Assembly: GCA_018806985.1 (NCBI GenBank) | Contig: JADANN010000156.1 | Span: forward strand, 91,001-155,000 | Source of the DNA: Angiostrongylus vasorum | Taxonomy: Eukaryota; Nematoda; Chromadorea; Rhabditida; Metastrongylidae | Direction of reading: 5' to 3' | Length of the DNA stretch: 64,000 bases | Part shown: positions 44,616 to 57,845 of the stretch, in pieces | Numbering within the stretch: the first letter of the stretch is position 1 | How the letters are laid out: every line of letters starts with the position of its first letter | The notes under the pieces: generated by a model | Seen by the model: the letters and a program-made list of their open reading frames with translations, nothing else | What the model was told of the DNA's origin: nothing | The model's database searches: none | Translations under genes and position numbers: made by a program

Positions 44616-44845
44616 CTGAAGAAAAGCTATTTTATCGTAGCTTGTGGCTTGATATATGAAGTAATCTGGAAGTAGAGTGGTGAAAAAAAGCGACTATGAC
44701 AGGTGGTTCGATATATAAGAAATTTCACAAACCACCCTTGAAAAAAAGGTGTTTCTTCACAATATATGGTCCGGTGCAAAAACATAAAAGCACTCAGTTT
44801 TGAAAGAAGTAGCTTCACATAAAATGAGATTTGATACAAAAGCGA

Positions 44846-45130
44846 TAAAAAGGATAAATCGTTCGGTGTTGATGGATCCCTTAGGGATAAGTCATGAAAA
44901 CGACTTCACTAAGCATCCCTAAAGTGGTTTAATGACGATGTTTTCCATGTAAAGTGCCATATAGTGGCCCACCGATCTCATCAGGTCAATCAGCACTGCG
45001 ACCGACACGGACAAGTCTGGTGCCAATCTGCTAAATCTGAAACAACGGTGACAGATATGGTATGCGGAGTTGAGCCAACGACCACATATGTTTTGCAGGA
45101 AACACCTAACCACTGCGCTACACATCCACG
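44846..45130 (-). mobile_element. Old S1 SINE
   Basis: This is a diverged reverse copy. GACAAGTCTGGTGCCAATCT and ACCACTGCGCTACACATCC remain clear; most of the body has drifted. Confidence 0.65.
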
Positions 45131-45149
45131 TCAAAATGGTTCAGCAAGG

Positions 45150-47790
45150 GATATGAAGTCGTAAAGATCTACTCTGCCACTATCGTAGATAAGTAAGAAC
45201 TTGACCTATAGGGGGCTAATTCACCTTTGAAAGGTAGGGGATTAAATAGACGAAAGATTATTGAAAAAACTCCTTCACAAACAACTCCCGCTACATTTGC
45301 TAAAGAGGAAGCAATACTCAAGTTTAAGTTGACCGCTGCTGAACCTTGTATATCACAAGGACTTAATAAGTACAACTACGGGGAAAACTTTAATCTTTCA
45401 TTGAAGGTGGCACAGGAGTGATGGAAGACCCTGACACTCAACAAAGCCGACTTGACTGATGAATCTTAGACAAATGACACCACTAACAGGTTCGACGATC
45501 ACAGCGTAAATGATAGTGACGATGATAAACAAGCAACAAACGAAAACATATGAACATCTTGTGGATATGATAGGGATTATCAGGGCCGGACAGCTAAACC
45601 GGAACTATGAACTATCCAGAAAACATTCATGAGAGAAAAAACATCGATAACAAACTTCATACCGGTATACAACGGCTACTACTCGTATCAGCTGTTGCAC
45701 TTAACGGCGGTCGAATGAGCGTTTGAAGGTGCCGCGACGCGGTCGCGGCGCGATGACTCGCTCCGACCAGTAAATAACACACGGCAACGGTTTAGCATCG
45801 GGTTTGGGCTGGGTTAGCTGGTAAACAAACATCGTGGGTTTTATCGTGGGTTTTATCGTTGTGGTTATGATCATTAAGTAATGCTGACCGTAACCCAGAA
45901 CAGCGTTACCAGTAATGGTCGATTGGCAACAACACCGATGCTCGTCATTAGGGAGTGTTTGGAACCTAGGTGTTCCTTAAGATGTCATGAGTGCTTTAGT
46001 AACTAGTAATAGTTCGTTAGTGAGTCCTCACAGGTGGATGGAGCAGCATCTGAAGCAACAGTCGTACACAGAAGTCGTCCTCAGCGGAAAATGAACGCGA
46101 TCTTGTAGTGGTAGGAAAAACACAAGCAATCGAAAGTGTTCTGTCATGGTCTGAGCTAGTTTTAAAGTTGCCATTATTAGCGGAGAAGACGTCTAATTAG
46201 CTAAGAGAATGTTTTTTTGAGGTCAGCTTTCCATCCGCAGAACATTTAGTAAAAATTTCTACTGAAAGCCAAGTATGAGAAAAAGTGATTTCCAGTGATC
46301 CACAGTTCCAGCCTACCAGTAAACCTATGATAGACTAGTCGTCTCGATAGTCTCAATGACAAGAAGAATCCACAAAGTATTCAAAAAAGCCGTCAGTCGC
46401 TGGAAGAAGGTGTTGGAGTATGGACTTTTCCAGAAAAACTTGAATAGACGTTATGTGTCTATTGGCGTACTAGCATCACATGTTTCCCTTCGAAATCAGT
46501 CTAACGGACTACAAATGTAGGACCATGAGTCTAGTGAGTTACGCTGCAGTAGACCTGGGACCGCTGGTATTCAGTGACATTTTAATTATAGCTGTAATTA
46601 ATTCTCTGCGTTTGCAATACGCTCCAGACCATATCCAGGAACAAAGGGAGAAAATCGCCTCTGTGAGAAAGCACACGGTTTTTCAACTTTACGCACAACT
46701 TTCTAGTTAATGAGAACTTTAGCCTTAGTGATCCGTAAACTAGCATGAGCTATTTTACGTACTGTCATTGCCGATGCTAACTGAAGGAAACTAGGTAGAG
46801 GTGTTACTACAGGACGAGAACTAAACGAGTTCAAAACATCGACGATAAATAACTGAGTGTACTGGGCGTGAATTACTTTGTATGTTTTAACGATGAATCA
46901 CTGCTAAGTAATTAGAATTCATCAGATTGCACCAAACATTCCATTTTGTGACCGACAACCTTTAAACTGCCCTCAAATGATCGCGTTTGAACAAACGGAT
47001 TTTTTTCCCTAATTAGTAATCATAAGCACATGCTCGTCTTTTATCAATAAAAATTTCAAATCGTCTAGCATCAGAAGTCCCTCTGAGGACAAACACTTAT
47101 CCCTACAGTATTTATTATATCTCTTATCGCATATATCAGACATCTGCAGTAACTATTTCAACTATAGAAAATCAGGAAAAAATGAACAAGCTGTTTCCCG
47201 TATGACGTGGAAATTTAGTAGCTTGAAAGTCTTATGGATTTCAGCATGCGATGATAGTAATAGTGGCGATGAGAGACTTGACTGGAGTGCGAGACCACGG
47301 TGGTCATCATAGCCTTGACATTGTGTTGTTGTTCGGCTTCAGTGAGAGTATTTGTGTACGAAAAGTACACACACCCACTTTTTCTACTACCGAATCTAAA
47401 TCGATTGTTTTTTCATCAACTGTTAGTTAACGCGTGCGAAAATTAGTAAATTCGTCTAGCCGGAGGGCATATTCTTCCTATTTAAAACTTTTATTTTAGC
47501 AGTTTTCTATCTAAAAAGGGACAAAATATTACTGCATAAAAAATCGTTTCCTTAATGAGAGTACGGTATCCTATGACGCATTTGTAGACACCACTGCATC
47601 GTTTTGAACGATATCTCGCCTTTCCAACCATTTTCCTGTACGAGATACGAGTCTCGATTTTAAAAAAATCGAAAAAAGAGCATCTTCTGAACTCCATAAC
47701 GCTGGATTTCGCTGTGAATTAGAGAGAAGGAAGTGCGCATTATGTTGCAAAAATGTCTGGGCTATAAATGACCTTTGTTTTGCTTAGTAA
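45150..47790. other. Unexplained intergenic sequence upstream of the synthase
   Basis: The 5' region of the synthase probably lies here. I see the GC palindrome at 45731 and otherwise only short open frames without splice or family support. Confidence 0.45.
45731..45749. promoter_or_regulatory. Perfect GC-rich palindrome upstream of the synthase
   Basis: GCCGCGAC, three bases, then GTCGCGGC form an exact 8-base inverted repeat in AT-rich DNA about 1.1 kb upstream of the candidate synthase start. It might be a protein-binding site or part of an unrecognised repeat. Confidence 0.3.
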
Positions 47791-47794
47791 AGTT

Positions 47795-47900
47795 TACTAC
47801 GTGGCGCGCACAACGCAGTCGTAGTGAGGCCGCCCATCACGAATAAGGTGCTGGTTCGACTCTGCAGCGGACTTACCAAGCCATTCACCCTTACGTAGTC
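47795..47900 (+). other. tRNA-like repeat head next to the RTE relic
   Basis: CACAACGCAGTCGTAGTGAG and GGTGCTGGTTCGACTCTGCA have A- and B-box character. It lies just beyond the RTE 3' end and may be a separate tRNA-derived repeat or the RTE tail. Confidence 0.35.
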
Positions 47901-47959
47901 GGAAAATTAGCGCTAAACTTTTCCGGGATCTGTTTAAGTGTATCATTTCCATCGCCTGT

Positions 47960-49960
47960 CATCGCGTTAAAAGCGGACGCCAGTAAACCTTCCATTTCTC
48001 TCCTTCACGTACAAGAGTAGCCCACTGGATTTTATTCGCTCTGGGAACTCAGTGCGCTTCATATCTTTCTTCTAGAAATTTTGTCAAGCACTCTGACCAT
48101 CGGGTCGGTGGTCTTCCTGCAGTACTTTTGATATCTCGAGGAATCCAATCACTGAAGGTTTTTGCCCATCGGTTGTCGTTCACACGCATGATATATCCAT
48201 CCCATCATATCTCCAACTGTTTCACGTATAGAACGGCATCTTTGGTTTTTGATCGTTGATGCAGATAAGAGGTTCGGACCTCTTCTCTAAGTCGTGTGGG
48301 ATGGGAGACTCCTAGCATCGTCCTTTCCACTGCGCATTCAATAACGCTGAATGATCTTTCACCCTGATTATCTAGCGACCAGATTTTTGACTCATACGTT
48401 AAGGCAAGGAGAATCGTGGGGCCAAAAAGGTGGGCAGAAAGTCGGGACGAGTGTTCTTCGTTCTCCCTCACTACATTTATAATACTACTCAACTCTGTAG
48501 CTAAGTAGTTCATCATGTTGATTTCACGACCTAGGTAGACACAGCTGGAATATTTAGAGATATATTCCGTTGTGTAAATGGAGCATACGAAATCAGCTCG
48601 TTCCTCATGAACAACCTTTTTTTGTGCGATTAAGTCGTAGACCAAACTTTCCATAGGTTCAGTCAAAGTCGGCAGACATTCATCGCACTTGGCTAATGTT
48701 TGGTGTTACAAGAACGACATCATCAACAAAACGAAGATAGTGCAATTGCCGACCGTCGATTTTCACTTCCATTTTGTCCCATTCCAGGAGCCGGCAATCA
48801 ATTTTGGTGGGAAAATGTCGCACATCTAACCTCTCTCTTTATGTCAACCTTAATATTACTATAGAATGTTGATATTTTTGTTATGAAATTTTTGTACAGC
48901 TCGCGAAGGATCTTTATATACTGAGTAGGGAATCTCGGGCTGTCCAGGGCTTCCATTACTGCTTCTATCTCAACTGGGTCAAAGGTTTTCTTTAAGTGGA
49001 TGAAAGTGAGATGAAAGCGGTCTCTTGTACTCTTGCGATACTTCAGTGAGCCTTGTTATCGTGTGCATTTGCTCCGTCGTACTGAATCCTTTTCGAGACC
49101 CTGCTTTCTCACATGGCTGTTCTTCGCCTAGTGTTCTGTCAATCCCATTTAGATGACTTGAGTGAAAAGTTTGTGGAGGGAAAGAGAGCAAGTAGATTGG
49201 ACGACAGTTGCCGATGTCGTGGAGGTCACGATTCTTTGACAATAACACAGTCTTTTTGGCCTCTCACTGAATAGCAGCCTTTCATTCTGATAGGTAGCGT
49301 GTGAGGAGCCGGGCCATTGTCTTGATAAGGGTTTGTGGAAAGTTCTTCAGGTGTTCAGATCTTACGCTGTCCGGTCCAGATGTTGTTCGACTCTCCACCA
49401 ACAAAATAGTATGTCGGATTTTTGGAAGGAGAACACGTGTTACAACATATCCATGCTACCTCATTTCATATCAGGGAAAGGGGACGTGGCTATTGAAGAG
49501 ATCCGAGGAGTAGTCGTGAATGATTTTCTCCATTGCCTTTCTTGAAGCTGTAACTGTCCCGCCTCTGCGTCTAAGGTGGCATTGGGAATGCTTTTTTCCA
49601 GCCGCTGCAGCTTCGACCATAACTGCTGCTCTTCTCTCTTTAGGACCTTCTTTTATCGCCTGTCTGGATTGTTTCCCGAATTCGGACGTGAGCTGGAGAT
49701 TACCTGCTGTCTGCGCGATTCCACGTTGGCGTATCGGTTCAAATATTTCTGGAGACAGACGTCTGTTGACGACTTTCGAACTCTCAGCTTTTATATCTCT
49801 AATGCGAAGTTGCTAAACAAGTCGGTCGTATTCCTCATGAATGTTGTTAATAGCAGTATCTTCCCAAAAGACTTGTGACTGTTTTGGGTCCTCGTTCTTT
49901 GAACTTAACGACTTTTTCTACTTTTCGCTGGAATTTTGCGAGGAGGCAATGGCCTGATCC
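47960..49960 (-). pseudogene. Decayed RTE-clade non-LTR retrotransposon
   Basis: Minus-strand pieces of an RTE reverse transcriptase follow in order: GGTVTASRKAMEKIIHDYSS, HLKNFPQTLIKTMARLLTRY, RDLHDIGNCRPIYLLS, GSRKGFSTTEQMHTITRLTE, LHYLRFVDDVVLVTP (FVDD replaces the usual FADD), VYLGREINMMN, SVIECAVERTMLGVS, RQRSKT-like and WIPRDIKSTAGRPPTRW. Stops and frameshifts separate them, for example after KQLEI (48205). The 5' end (endonuclease) is missing. It is not expressed as an enzyme. Confidence 0.88.
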
Positions 49961-50469
49961 TATAATAGAAGGATAAAAAATTTTCTATATCTTATATAAA
50001 ATTTTATAACAACAGCGACCTGCTTGCTTGATATCACGTCGTAGACGACGAAGATTGTCACAGCCTGTACTGACTTACATCTCTTCAACTGTAAACGTCC
50101 GATTGTCCCGGTGTAGACGAGCAGCTTATTTGTTGGAGCCGAATCATAGCCGCCTCCCATGTACTTCTCTGTCACTTGACTGCAGTCATTTGGGCGAACT
50201 GACTCATGGAATACAATATGCATAAGCAAGAACACACCCACTAGTGCATGCAGGAATATATTTTAGTAAACACAAAAGGTCTGCGTCAGATCCGGACGGT
50301 AGAGCATGTTGATCCTATGGATCCACCTACGTCTCAGAGAAGCACAAGGTCCCTTTTGATCCGGAACTAACGCCTGTCTGCCACCGAGGGATCTGCCACG
50401 TTGCCTCGCTATTAACCGGCAGGAGATCCCTCTGTAAGCCAACAAGTGGAGTCAATTCACACTGGAGTT

Positions 50470-50740
50470 TTCTGTGTTAGCACTAGACTTCTGGGATCAC
50501 TTCGCTTCATCTAATCTACGTGAGAACCCCTTAGGACGGCTATATCAAGATCCAATGATTATCGACATGAATGGAATTCAGGGACATTCGTAAAGAATAC
50601 GAAAATCCTTATGCAGAAGCCGAACACACGCGCAAAAAGTTGATGATAGCCGTGGATGATGTATGCAGGGAAACGAATCGAATGCAAGAAGTGTTGGAAT
50701 TTGCACGGCACGCGATGCCGGTGTAAAATAAAACGAAAAA
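50470..50740 (+). mobile_element. S2 SINE-like copy
   Basis: ATCTACGTGAGAACCCCTTA, AAAATCCTTATGCAGAAGCC, GTGGATGATGTATGCAGGG and GCAAGAAGTGTTGGAATTTG identify the family. Confidence 0.68.
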
Positions 50741-51667
50741 GTGTGCTATGAGCCTGGATAGCGTTGCTTGAAAGCTGATTGTTAGAATGTTCCCGGTCAC
50801 TTACGGTATAATTTTTCTAAAGAACGCGTGATGAGAGAATGCAAGAACTACAATAATTAAGTACGGAATAGATGTCACTTATACGAAAGGTCTCTTACAG
50901 CACAAGAATACAATGTATATTCTATTAAAGTTGACTGAATAATGACTCCCTTGAAAAATCAACATTTTCTTAGATTATTCGTGAAGGAGGATCAAGAGGC
51001 TCATGAATTGAGGCTAAACCCTGAGAATAAGTCAGGTATGAGAAAATAACAATAAAGTAGTGTCCTTAACAATATTCCAAGGTATGTCTCGCGTTCTTTT
51101 TGTACGAAACTAGCCGTGTGCTGTATAACAACCTCGTGATTGCTGAAAAAGAAAACTACATATTTGTAACCCAATGCCGAGATTAATAGAAAGTCGATAG
51201 TGGGAAATATTACAAGATATTGTTCTTAACAATATTATTATGTCCTAATGAACTGCCCTTGTTGAGCTGATGCGAGGTTGCTACAAGCTATTGAAGGTCA
51301 GGTTTACAGAAAGTCGGTCTTCGGAATATTACAATAAATGGCAAATAAGAAGCTCATTGCACAGCTTTCAAAAACATCGACACAAGCGCGATTGTTCTGG
51401 CATCAAGATAACTAAAATGAATCACTTCATAGGGAGTAACATCTGCTGCAGAATTCAACAGGAGTGCACGACTATGTATTGTTACGTTGGAATGTGCATT
51501 GGCGACATGATTAATAAAAACCAAAGGAAAATCAGGTTTTTGGAACTTTATTACAGCAATAAACCCATAAAAAATTGCTTGAACACAGCCAACAACTTTT
51601 TAGTTATTTAGCAACGTATATTTTCTTTGATGCCCTCCAGGTTTTGATCTGCATAGAGAAAGTATAA

Positions 51668-51875
51668 AAAAAATAAAGGACAAAGCTCTCGGCTTTGATC
51701 AATCCCTGAGAAATGCGCATGCATATAGTGACTCGCGATGGCCTATCGATGTATCGACTTAGTGATGCTATCCTGTCAGACAGAACTGCTATCAATCTGC
51801 CAACTCCGGAAGGACGGAAGGCTCGGTGCGCCTGGAGCGCTGAATCGAACGACTATCATATGAGCTCTCTGATAA
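51668..51875 (-). mobile_element. Internally deleted S1 SINE
   Basis: This reverse copy has the tail (AAAGGACAAAGCTCTCGG) and TGATCAATCCCTGAGAAATG, but the segment between the CGCAT block and GTGACTCGCGATGGCC is missing about 60 bases. The head side is diverged. Confidence 0.7.
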
Positions 51876-52669
51876 GTCGAAAATAAGGCGAAATGGCGCT
51901 AAGCACTTCTTCAAAAGTCCAATAAAGCTGAATTTAGTTGTATATACCATCTTGTTGGAAAAAACCAACTCTTCAAAGCTCTGTCCTTGAGGATTTACAG
52001 CAGAGTGTACAGCTACATAATACACCACGAATTTCACTGCTCTACATATAACTTTGGTATTCCTAAGAAGAGTTGGATTCACATGCCAGCTTCTGCCAAC
52101 GTCAACTTTTTTCGTGTCGTAGCCTGACTAAAACTCATTCATCCAAGCTACTGTTAAAAAATTTCAGCAACTTAAAAAAGGAACTTGAGAGAATACGATC
52201 TTGTGCAGCCAAACAAATCAGTGTAGATATCAGGCACTTACAAGACATTCAATCCGACAACGATGATACATCGTAGTGATTGAAAATGAAGCAGGAGTTG
52301 ACACTACCAGTGAAACTGCTGACCATTGAACCCATCAACACAAGGTTTGTTGTAAATTATTAATGCAGAGAATAGCTTTTCACGGACATGACACAACATC
52401 TGTGTTCGACAAGCTATTGAATGAACGCATTTTTTTTTCAAAAAGAGAGGTCTTAACGACACAAGTGGTGTTCCGACACGCAATATTTTTCACCAAATGG
52501 TCTCCAGCACTTAACCGTCGCGAATCCGATGCAGTCGCAACATTATGAATCCGAGTAGAACCTCATAAATCTATAAATGTTGTTCTCATAAACATGAACT
52601 CCTTCCCCTCCTGCAATGTTGAAATGTACAACGTACATGGTCAAGATAACAAATCTCATATCGAAAGAA

Positions 52670-53985
52670 TCAGCGTGATTTTCTCTGGATACCCGATAAA
52701 GATGGACTTGAGCTCTCTCAGGTCGTCACCTATAGCGGATTGAAGGGGGTTTGCTTCCTTACCACTCAGATTCCTCTAGGAAAATGGCGATTTCTATGGT
52801 GACAGCAAAGACAGTTAGTTAACCGACCGCTTGGAGAATGCGTAATAAACCGAATACCCTTCAAATAGTCAGCTATCATTGTTTTACAGATTCAAATATG
52901 ATCTGGAGTTATGTTTAAATCAATGTTAGTGCTCGAAGACGAAACTTGTTCTGCCGAACATATTATAATGGACTATGTAACCGTGATAGTGAAAGTTTGA
53001 ATAATTTATTTAATGAACTGTTGAGAGATCATTACTGGTCATTTCTTTCCTGCAGTTATGAGATAGACTTGCTAACTTCACACGCAGTCACACAGGTGTA
53101 AGACGGACGATCGCTACAAAAAAAATGCGGTAAAAAAGCTTTATAAAGCAAATTAAATTATTGAAGAAAAAAATGCATTGGTCGCAATACACCCCGTCCT
53201 TTTTGCCCCCCCTCGCATATCCATACGTTGTGTGAGATTCATCTCTATCGTTGTGTTAATAAATGATCTACACAAAACATCTCAACTATGGTCACATCAC
53301 ACGTTCATATATGCCATAGGTATCTCAAACACGTTTCAGCAACGGATATTCCTGAGTGACGAATCTTGATGTACAGCATAAGAATTTCCTATGCAAGAAT
53401 TTAAAAGCAGAAGAATTGGAAACTGCTATCTGGAAGCCCAACTACAAAAGAACAAATTTCGATAATCGGTGTCATCTGAGAAGAAACATGGTCGCGACGC
53501 AGCGAACCACTTCAATCAACAATGGCTGCCGACCACCTGTGTCGATCGTCCGTCTTACATCTGTGGTGAATACGTGTGAAGCTAGCACATCTGTCTCAGA
53601 ACTACAGGAAAGAAATGGTCAATAACGATCTCATACGAGTTCATTAAATGAATTATCCAAACTTTCATTATCACGACTACGTAGTGCATATAATATGTTC
53701 GACAGTACAAGTTTCGTCTCGAGCACTAATAATGACTTAAACATAACTCGACATCACATTTGAATCTGTAAAATAAAGATAGTTGACTATTTGGAAGGTA
53801 TTCGATTTATTACGTCTTCTCCAAGTCTCCAAGGTCGACTAGTCGTCTTTGCTGCCATCACAGAAATCGCCATTTTCCTAGAAGAATCTAAGTCATAAGG
53901 AAGCAAACCCCTTCAATCCGAAAAGGTGACGACCTGAGAGAGCTCAGGTCCATCGGGTATCCAGGCAAAACCACGCTCGACGAGC
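52670..53985. repeat. 1.3 kb inverted repeat (arms about 440 bases, loop about 430)
   Basis: The arm at 52670-53117 and the arm at 53545-53985 are reverse complements over nearly their whole length. Blocks include GAGCTCTCTCAGGTCGTCAC, TAGGAAAATGGCGATTTCT, GTTTTACAGATTCAAAT, TGGTCATTTCTTTCCTG-like (ACCATTTCTTTCCTG in the other arm) and GTAAGACGGACGATCG. Identity looks roughly 80-90 percent by eye. No coding frame spans it. It is a candidate non-autonomous inverted-repeat transposon or an inverted duplication. Confidence 0.85.
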
Positions 53986-56900
53986 ATTCAACATGTTAAT
54001 GAGAGAGCACAACAGATCCTTAATCGGACAGACGAAGCCAATTGCTGTCTCGATCAAATCCGTAGATAATGGATGTAAGAGCACGAAACGAATGGTAGAT
54101 GCGCCTAGATCCATATGACACGTGAAAACTAAGTAACTAAGTCAAGACAAGTAAGTAAATATTCTGAACTTGTTGAGTCCAGAAGTTCTATTGAAATGTT
54201 AGCTGCAATCAAGACAACATTCCAGAAAAAAATCGTAGTAGAATATTAGCTGTAGTCAGTACGTCATTCATTTTTGTGCCCTTTTTTCTTATTGGTTATA
54301 TTTCAATAGTGTCGCGATTAAGAAGGGAGAATTACGCTCGCTACTTTAACACATCTTTCAACACGTATAGTCTTCGAAAATAGCTATGCTCAACTACGCC
54401 TAGCTTTTTTCCACATGTCACACACAATACAAGCGATCGAAAATGCCACAACATAGTTGATCTTACAGCCTTCTGTATTCCCGTTGCATAATTCGATTCC
54501 TCCACGTAGTTTTTCACAGCTCCTCTCACATTTTCTCCTTCTTTTTTCCTTCTGGGGGATCTTCCGTCTTTTAGCCTCGATCGAAAAAATGTTCAAAGTG
54601 TGAAAAATGTGTAACGAAAAATATTTAGTCATCATATAGCCTCGGCGTTGTCGCCTTCGCAAGTTTTTTTTTATCAATATATAGTATATTCACATATTCC
54701 ATATTCCAACTGCTGCAAAGGAAATAATAAGCAGTAATTCCAAAAGTCAGACGTTCGAATGAATAGTTGATGTGTACAAGATCATAATTATCAGTCCTTC
54801 TTGCCCTGCCATATAATACATCGATTAGTGTAGTAATTCCTAGGACCAGCTACTTTCCATCTAGGCATTGATCAGTACGTTTGTGCTTTCTTAGTATGAA
54901 ACCATTATTGTATTGATACAGTACAATTCCAGCGTTAATTAGCTCTTCGGCAGCATTCGCCTCCAGAGCCTGAAAGGCGTCACATCGAGGCACAAATCTA
55001 CTCAGCCAAGCAATTTTAGCTCTCGCATCGAAAACGGCTCGCCTCCCTCAGTAGGTGTAAGACATCAAAAATAGTGGGAGTGTCGAGAAAGCTGCTTAAT
55101 ATGCGTCTGAAATCTTGGTTTTGAGATTTCTTTCTCGTTAGAGCTATGGAAATACTTGACTGTGTAGATTACAAATCGGTGTCCTTTCCAGGCTCTGAAG
55201 AAGCCAAACTCGTGCTTATCAAGAAAGCACAAACATACCTAAGCATATCTGGACTATCGGCTCAAACGGTAGACGAGTGCAACACTATCCAGTGAAATTT
55301 TCCCATAGTCTTTTTTTGAATTGTCAATTTCTACTATATTGTCGCTTTTCTCTCTGACCCATACTAATGCGATTGATGTCCTAAAAACTTCCTCTATAGT
55401 TTAGCTCTAAACAGTTCCCCTTCTATTTACCAACTAAAACGTGATTTGTGCATATAGGAAGCAGTTGCTGCAAGAATATCCTGAGAATCGCGACTGATAA
55501 GTTGAGGATCAAAGACTATTTGAATTCGACTAAAATTGGCAGTTACTGTTTTCTTTGGCATTGAGGTGTTAATACTACATGTATTTCATCCATATCGGCT
55601 AACATCTTGGTGAATTTCACCTTTTTGTGAGCCTGGTAACGATACTAGTTGAACAGAGACGGCGACTAAATTTTCGTACCTCCAACATAAACGTTCAAGA
55701 CAGAGGTTTAAATCACTTGTTAGACAACTTTGTATAACCCAACTTTTTTGCGTGATTGACATTTTCTGCAAGTAAAACCACTTGCCAAGAGGTCTCATCA
55801 AATGAGAATTGTTCTTGTTTAAGGAGAAGAAATTAACCTGGATGTGGAGTGAGGTCACAGGTAATTACGGCGCATTAGTGAGAGGGTCTTGAAACTGTGC
55901 AACCTCCGAGTGCAAAGAATGCAATTTTATTTTTTTGTGAACGGTCATGGCAGCGATTACGAACTAATTAACGTCATGCAATATCCAATGGTGGTTCAAG
56001 TACTGCCACCGATTTCTCTAGACCGGCCTTTTCCAAGTGCATGCAATGTGTTGGAAAAAACCATTGTAAAATAAAAATTCTTGGCGTAGAAGTTATCAAT
56101 TCACCTTGTTCTGGAAGGTAGCGACCCAGCACTAAAGAGACAGTGGGTTAGATTGTTAAATGTCATAAGAAACTGGCAAAATATCATAACTCCAGAACCA
56201 CTGAAAGACAACAAACGGATCAACACCGGATATTGCGAATGTAGAAAACATTTCTGCTTAGATTTTTCCAACAAAAGGAACAAACAATAGATGAAGATTG
56301 CGAAAATCATAAAATGCAAATGGTGGAAAGAATTCTGCCGGACGTATTTCCAAAGAGATCATGTGGAAATACATTGACTAGTGAACATTTGTTTTTGAAC
56401 GTCTAATCTTACTGCAACAATCAATAATGTTGTTGACGCCCAGTATGCACCAACACTGCTATTACATTCATGTAGACCTCCTCAGTGCTTTACCACCCCC
56501 CATCTAGACCATTAATAATGTTCAGGTCACGTCAGTGGCTCACAGTGACAGGGAGATGGACGAAAGTATCAAACATCGATGAACAACTACAGGTACAATT
56601 TGTACAGTACTTATGAAATCGTCGTGTGGATTACGAAGAGAAAAAAATCGTCTTAGTAGCTGCTTGGTGTAAATCTCAACATATGTAAAGCAGTCTTTTT
56701 TCGGACTGTGTCGGGTACGACATCAGCTGAACGGTAGCTATCGATTTAATACAAAAACCATCACTGGCTAAAATACCACCGGAAATGAAACTACCGAAAG
56801 AATATATATGTATATAAATGTTCACATTTGTATCTTAATGCTAGACCTGATTAATACTTAAATGATCCATCTTCACTTGTCGTGCAGGTCTAACCATTAA

Positions 56901-57221
56901 TTCTATCCCTAGCGTGATCCATGGAAGTGGTCGAGCTTACAATTGTTTAGCACCAAGCTGAGGTACTGTTGTCCCCTTCCATTAAAACGTCAACCAGAAG
57001 TTCAGCATAAGCCTTTTTTCGGGAAAAACGATATAGTCTGCAGAAAGAACACATCATAAACGATTCTGATGACCCATGTGGATCGGAGAGGCCGTCAACT
57101 CAGGTTATTCCAGGATGATAGCGAATCTTTCGATGGCAGCGAATTGTGTAAGTAGTTGAATTAGGGGTCAAGAACGATGTAAGAAACCGAACTCCACACA
57201 AGATATATCTATATAAATAGA
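53986..57221. other. Intergenic region without recognised features
   Basis: Open frames up to 95 codons occur but have no family resemblance, splice pattern or coding bias that I can see. No repeat shared with the rest of the window was noticed. Confidence 0.45.
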
Positions 57222-57512
57222 GATGGGAGAGCGCAGTGATTAGTGATGCAGTCTATCAAGAAGGAAAGGTGCAAGTTTGACATTCTACCCAACGCTCTCT
57301 TCCATTCCATGTGGAGACCCCCTTAGACAGCCTATCTCCAAGACTGGAACAAGAATAGACTCCATCAGCATTCTGCAACGTTCATGAAAAAAGAAGAAAT
57401 CCTTAAGAAGCAGTCGAAAAATTCGAAGACCCTTGTGGACGATGAGTACGCGGAAAATGAATCGAATATAAGTAGTGCCGGGATCCGCATTGTACATGTG
57501 ATGACAATTTTC
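57222..57512 (+). mobile_element. S2 SINE-like copy with clear A-box-like head
   Basis: The head GGGAGAGCGCAGTGATTAGT resembles a tRNA A box. The body has ATTCCATGTGGAGACCCCCT, AGAAATCCTTAAGAAGCAGT and GTGGACGATGAGTACGCGG. This is the best copy from which to define the family start. Confidence 0.7.
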
Positions 57513-57729
57513 ACGAAAAAAAACATATGAATGGTTATATTGTATTATGGGCCCACCTAAGCATGCACGATTCGTAGGTCGCGAATACGTTAATACGTGC
57601 ATGAACTTAGCTGAAATTTGCACAAACTTTTCGAATTCTTCAGATGATATAGCTTAAGATGTGTTCGAGTTCTTCTTAAGATGCTTGTGATGGAAGATAA
57701 CTGTCCTCTACAAGCGTCACCTGTTTTGT

Positions 57730-57845
57730 TGTTGAGTGACCTGAGCAGGTGCTAGTAAAGTCTCCATTTGTCTTTGTCGCGTGCAAGAGTAGCCGATTAG
57801 GTTATATTCGACCTGGGGACCCTCTGGGCGCAATATTTTTCCTTC
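57730..57845 (-). pseudogene. Short RTE C-terminal fragment
   Basis: The reverse complement contains CGGCTACTCTTGCACGCGAC followed by AAATGGAGAC, matching the 'LARDRDKW' end of RTE elements as at 20.4 and 48.0 kb. Confidence 0.5.

Larger units (their letters stand above)
49961..52669. other. Intergenic region with S1/S2 copies
   Basis: Between the listed SINE copies I see no gene. 50255-50460 is GC-richer and looks repeat-like (CTGCCACCGAGGGATCTGCC), but I see no second copy in this window. Confidence 0.45.

Noticed and set aside
49520..49878. Plus-strand frames of about 100 codons
   Set aside because: They are antisense to the RTE relic, whose minus-strand reading matches known RTE blocks.
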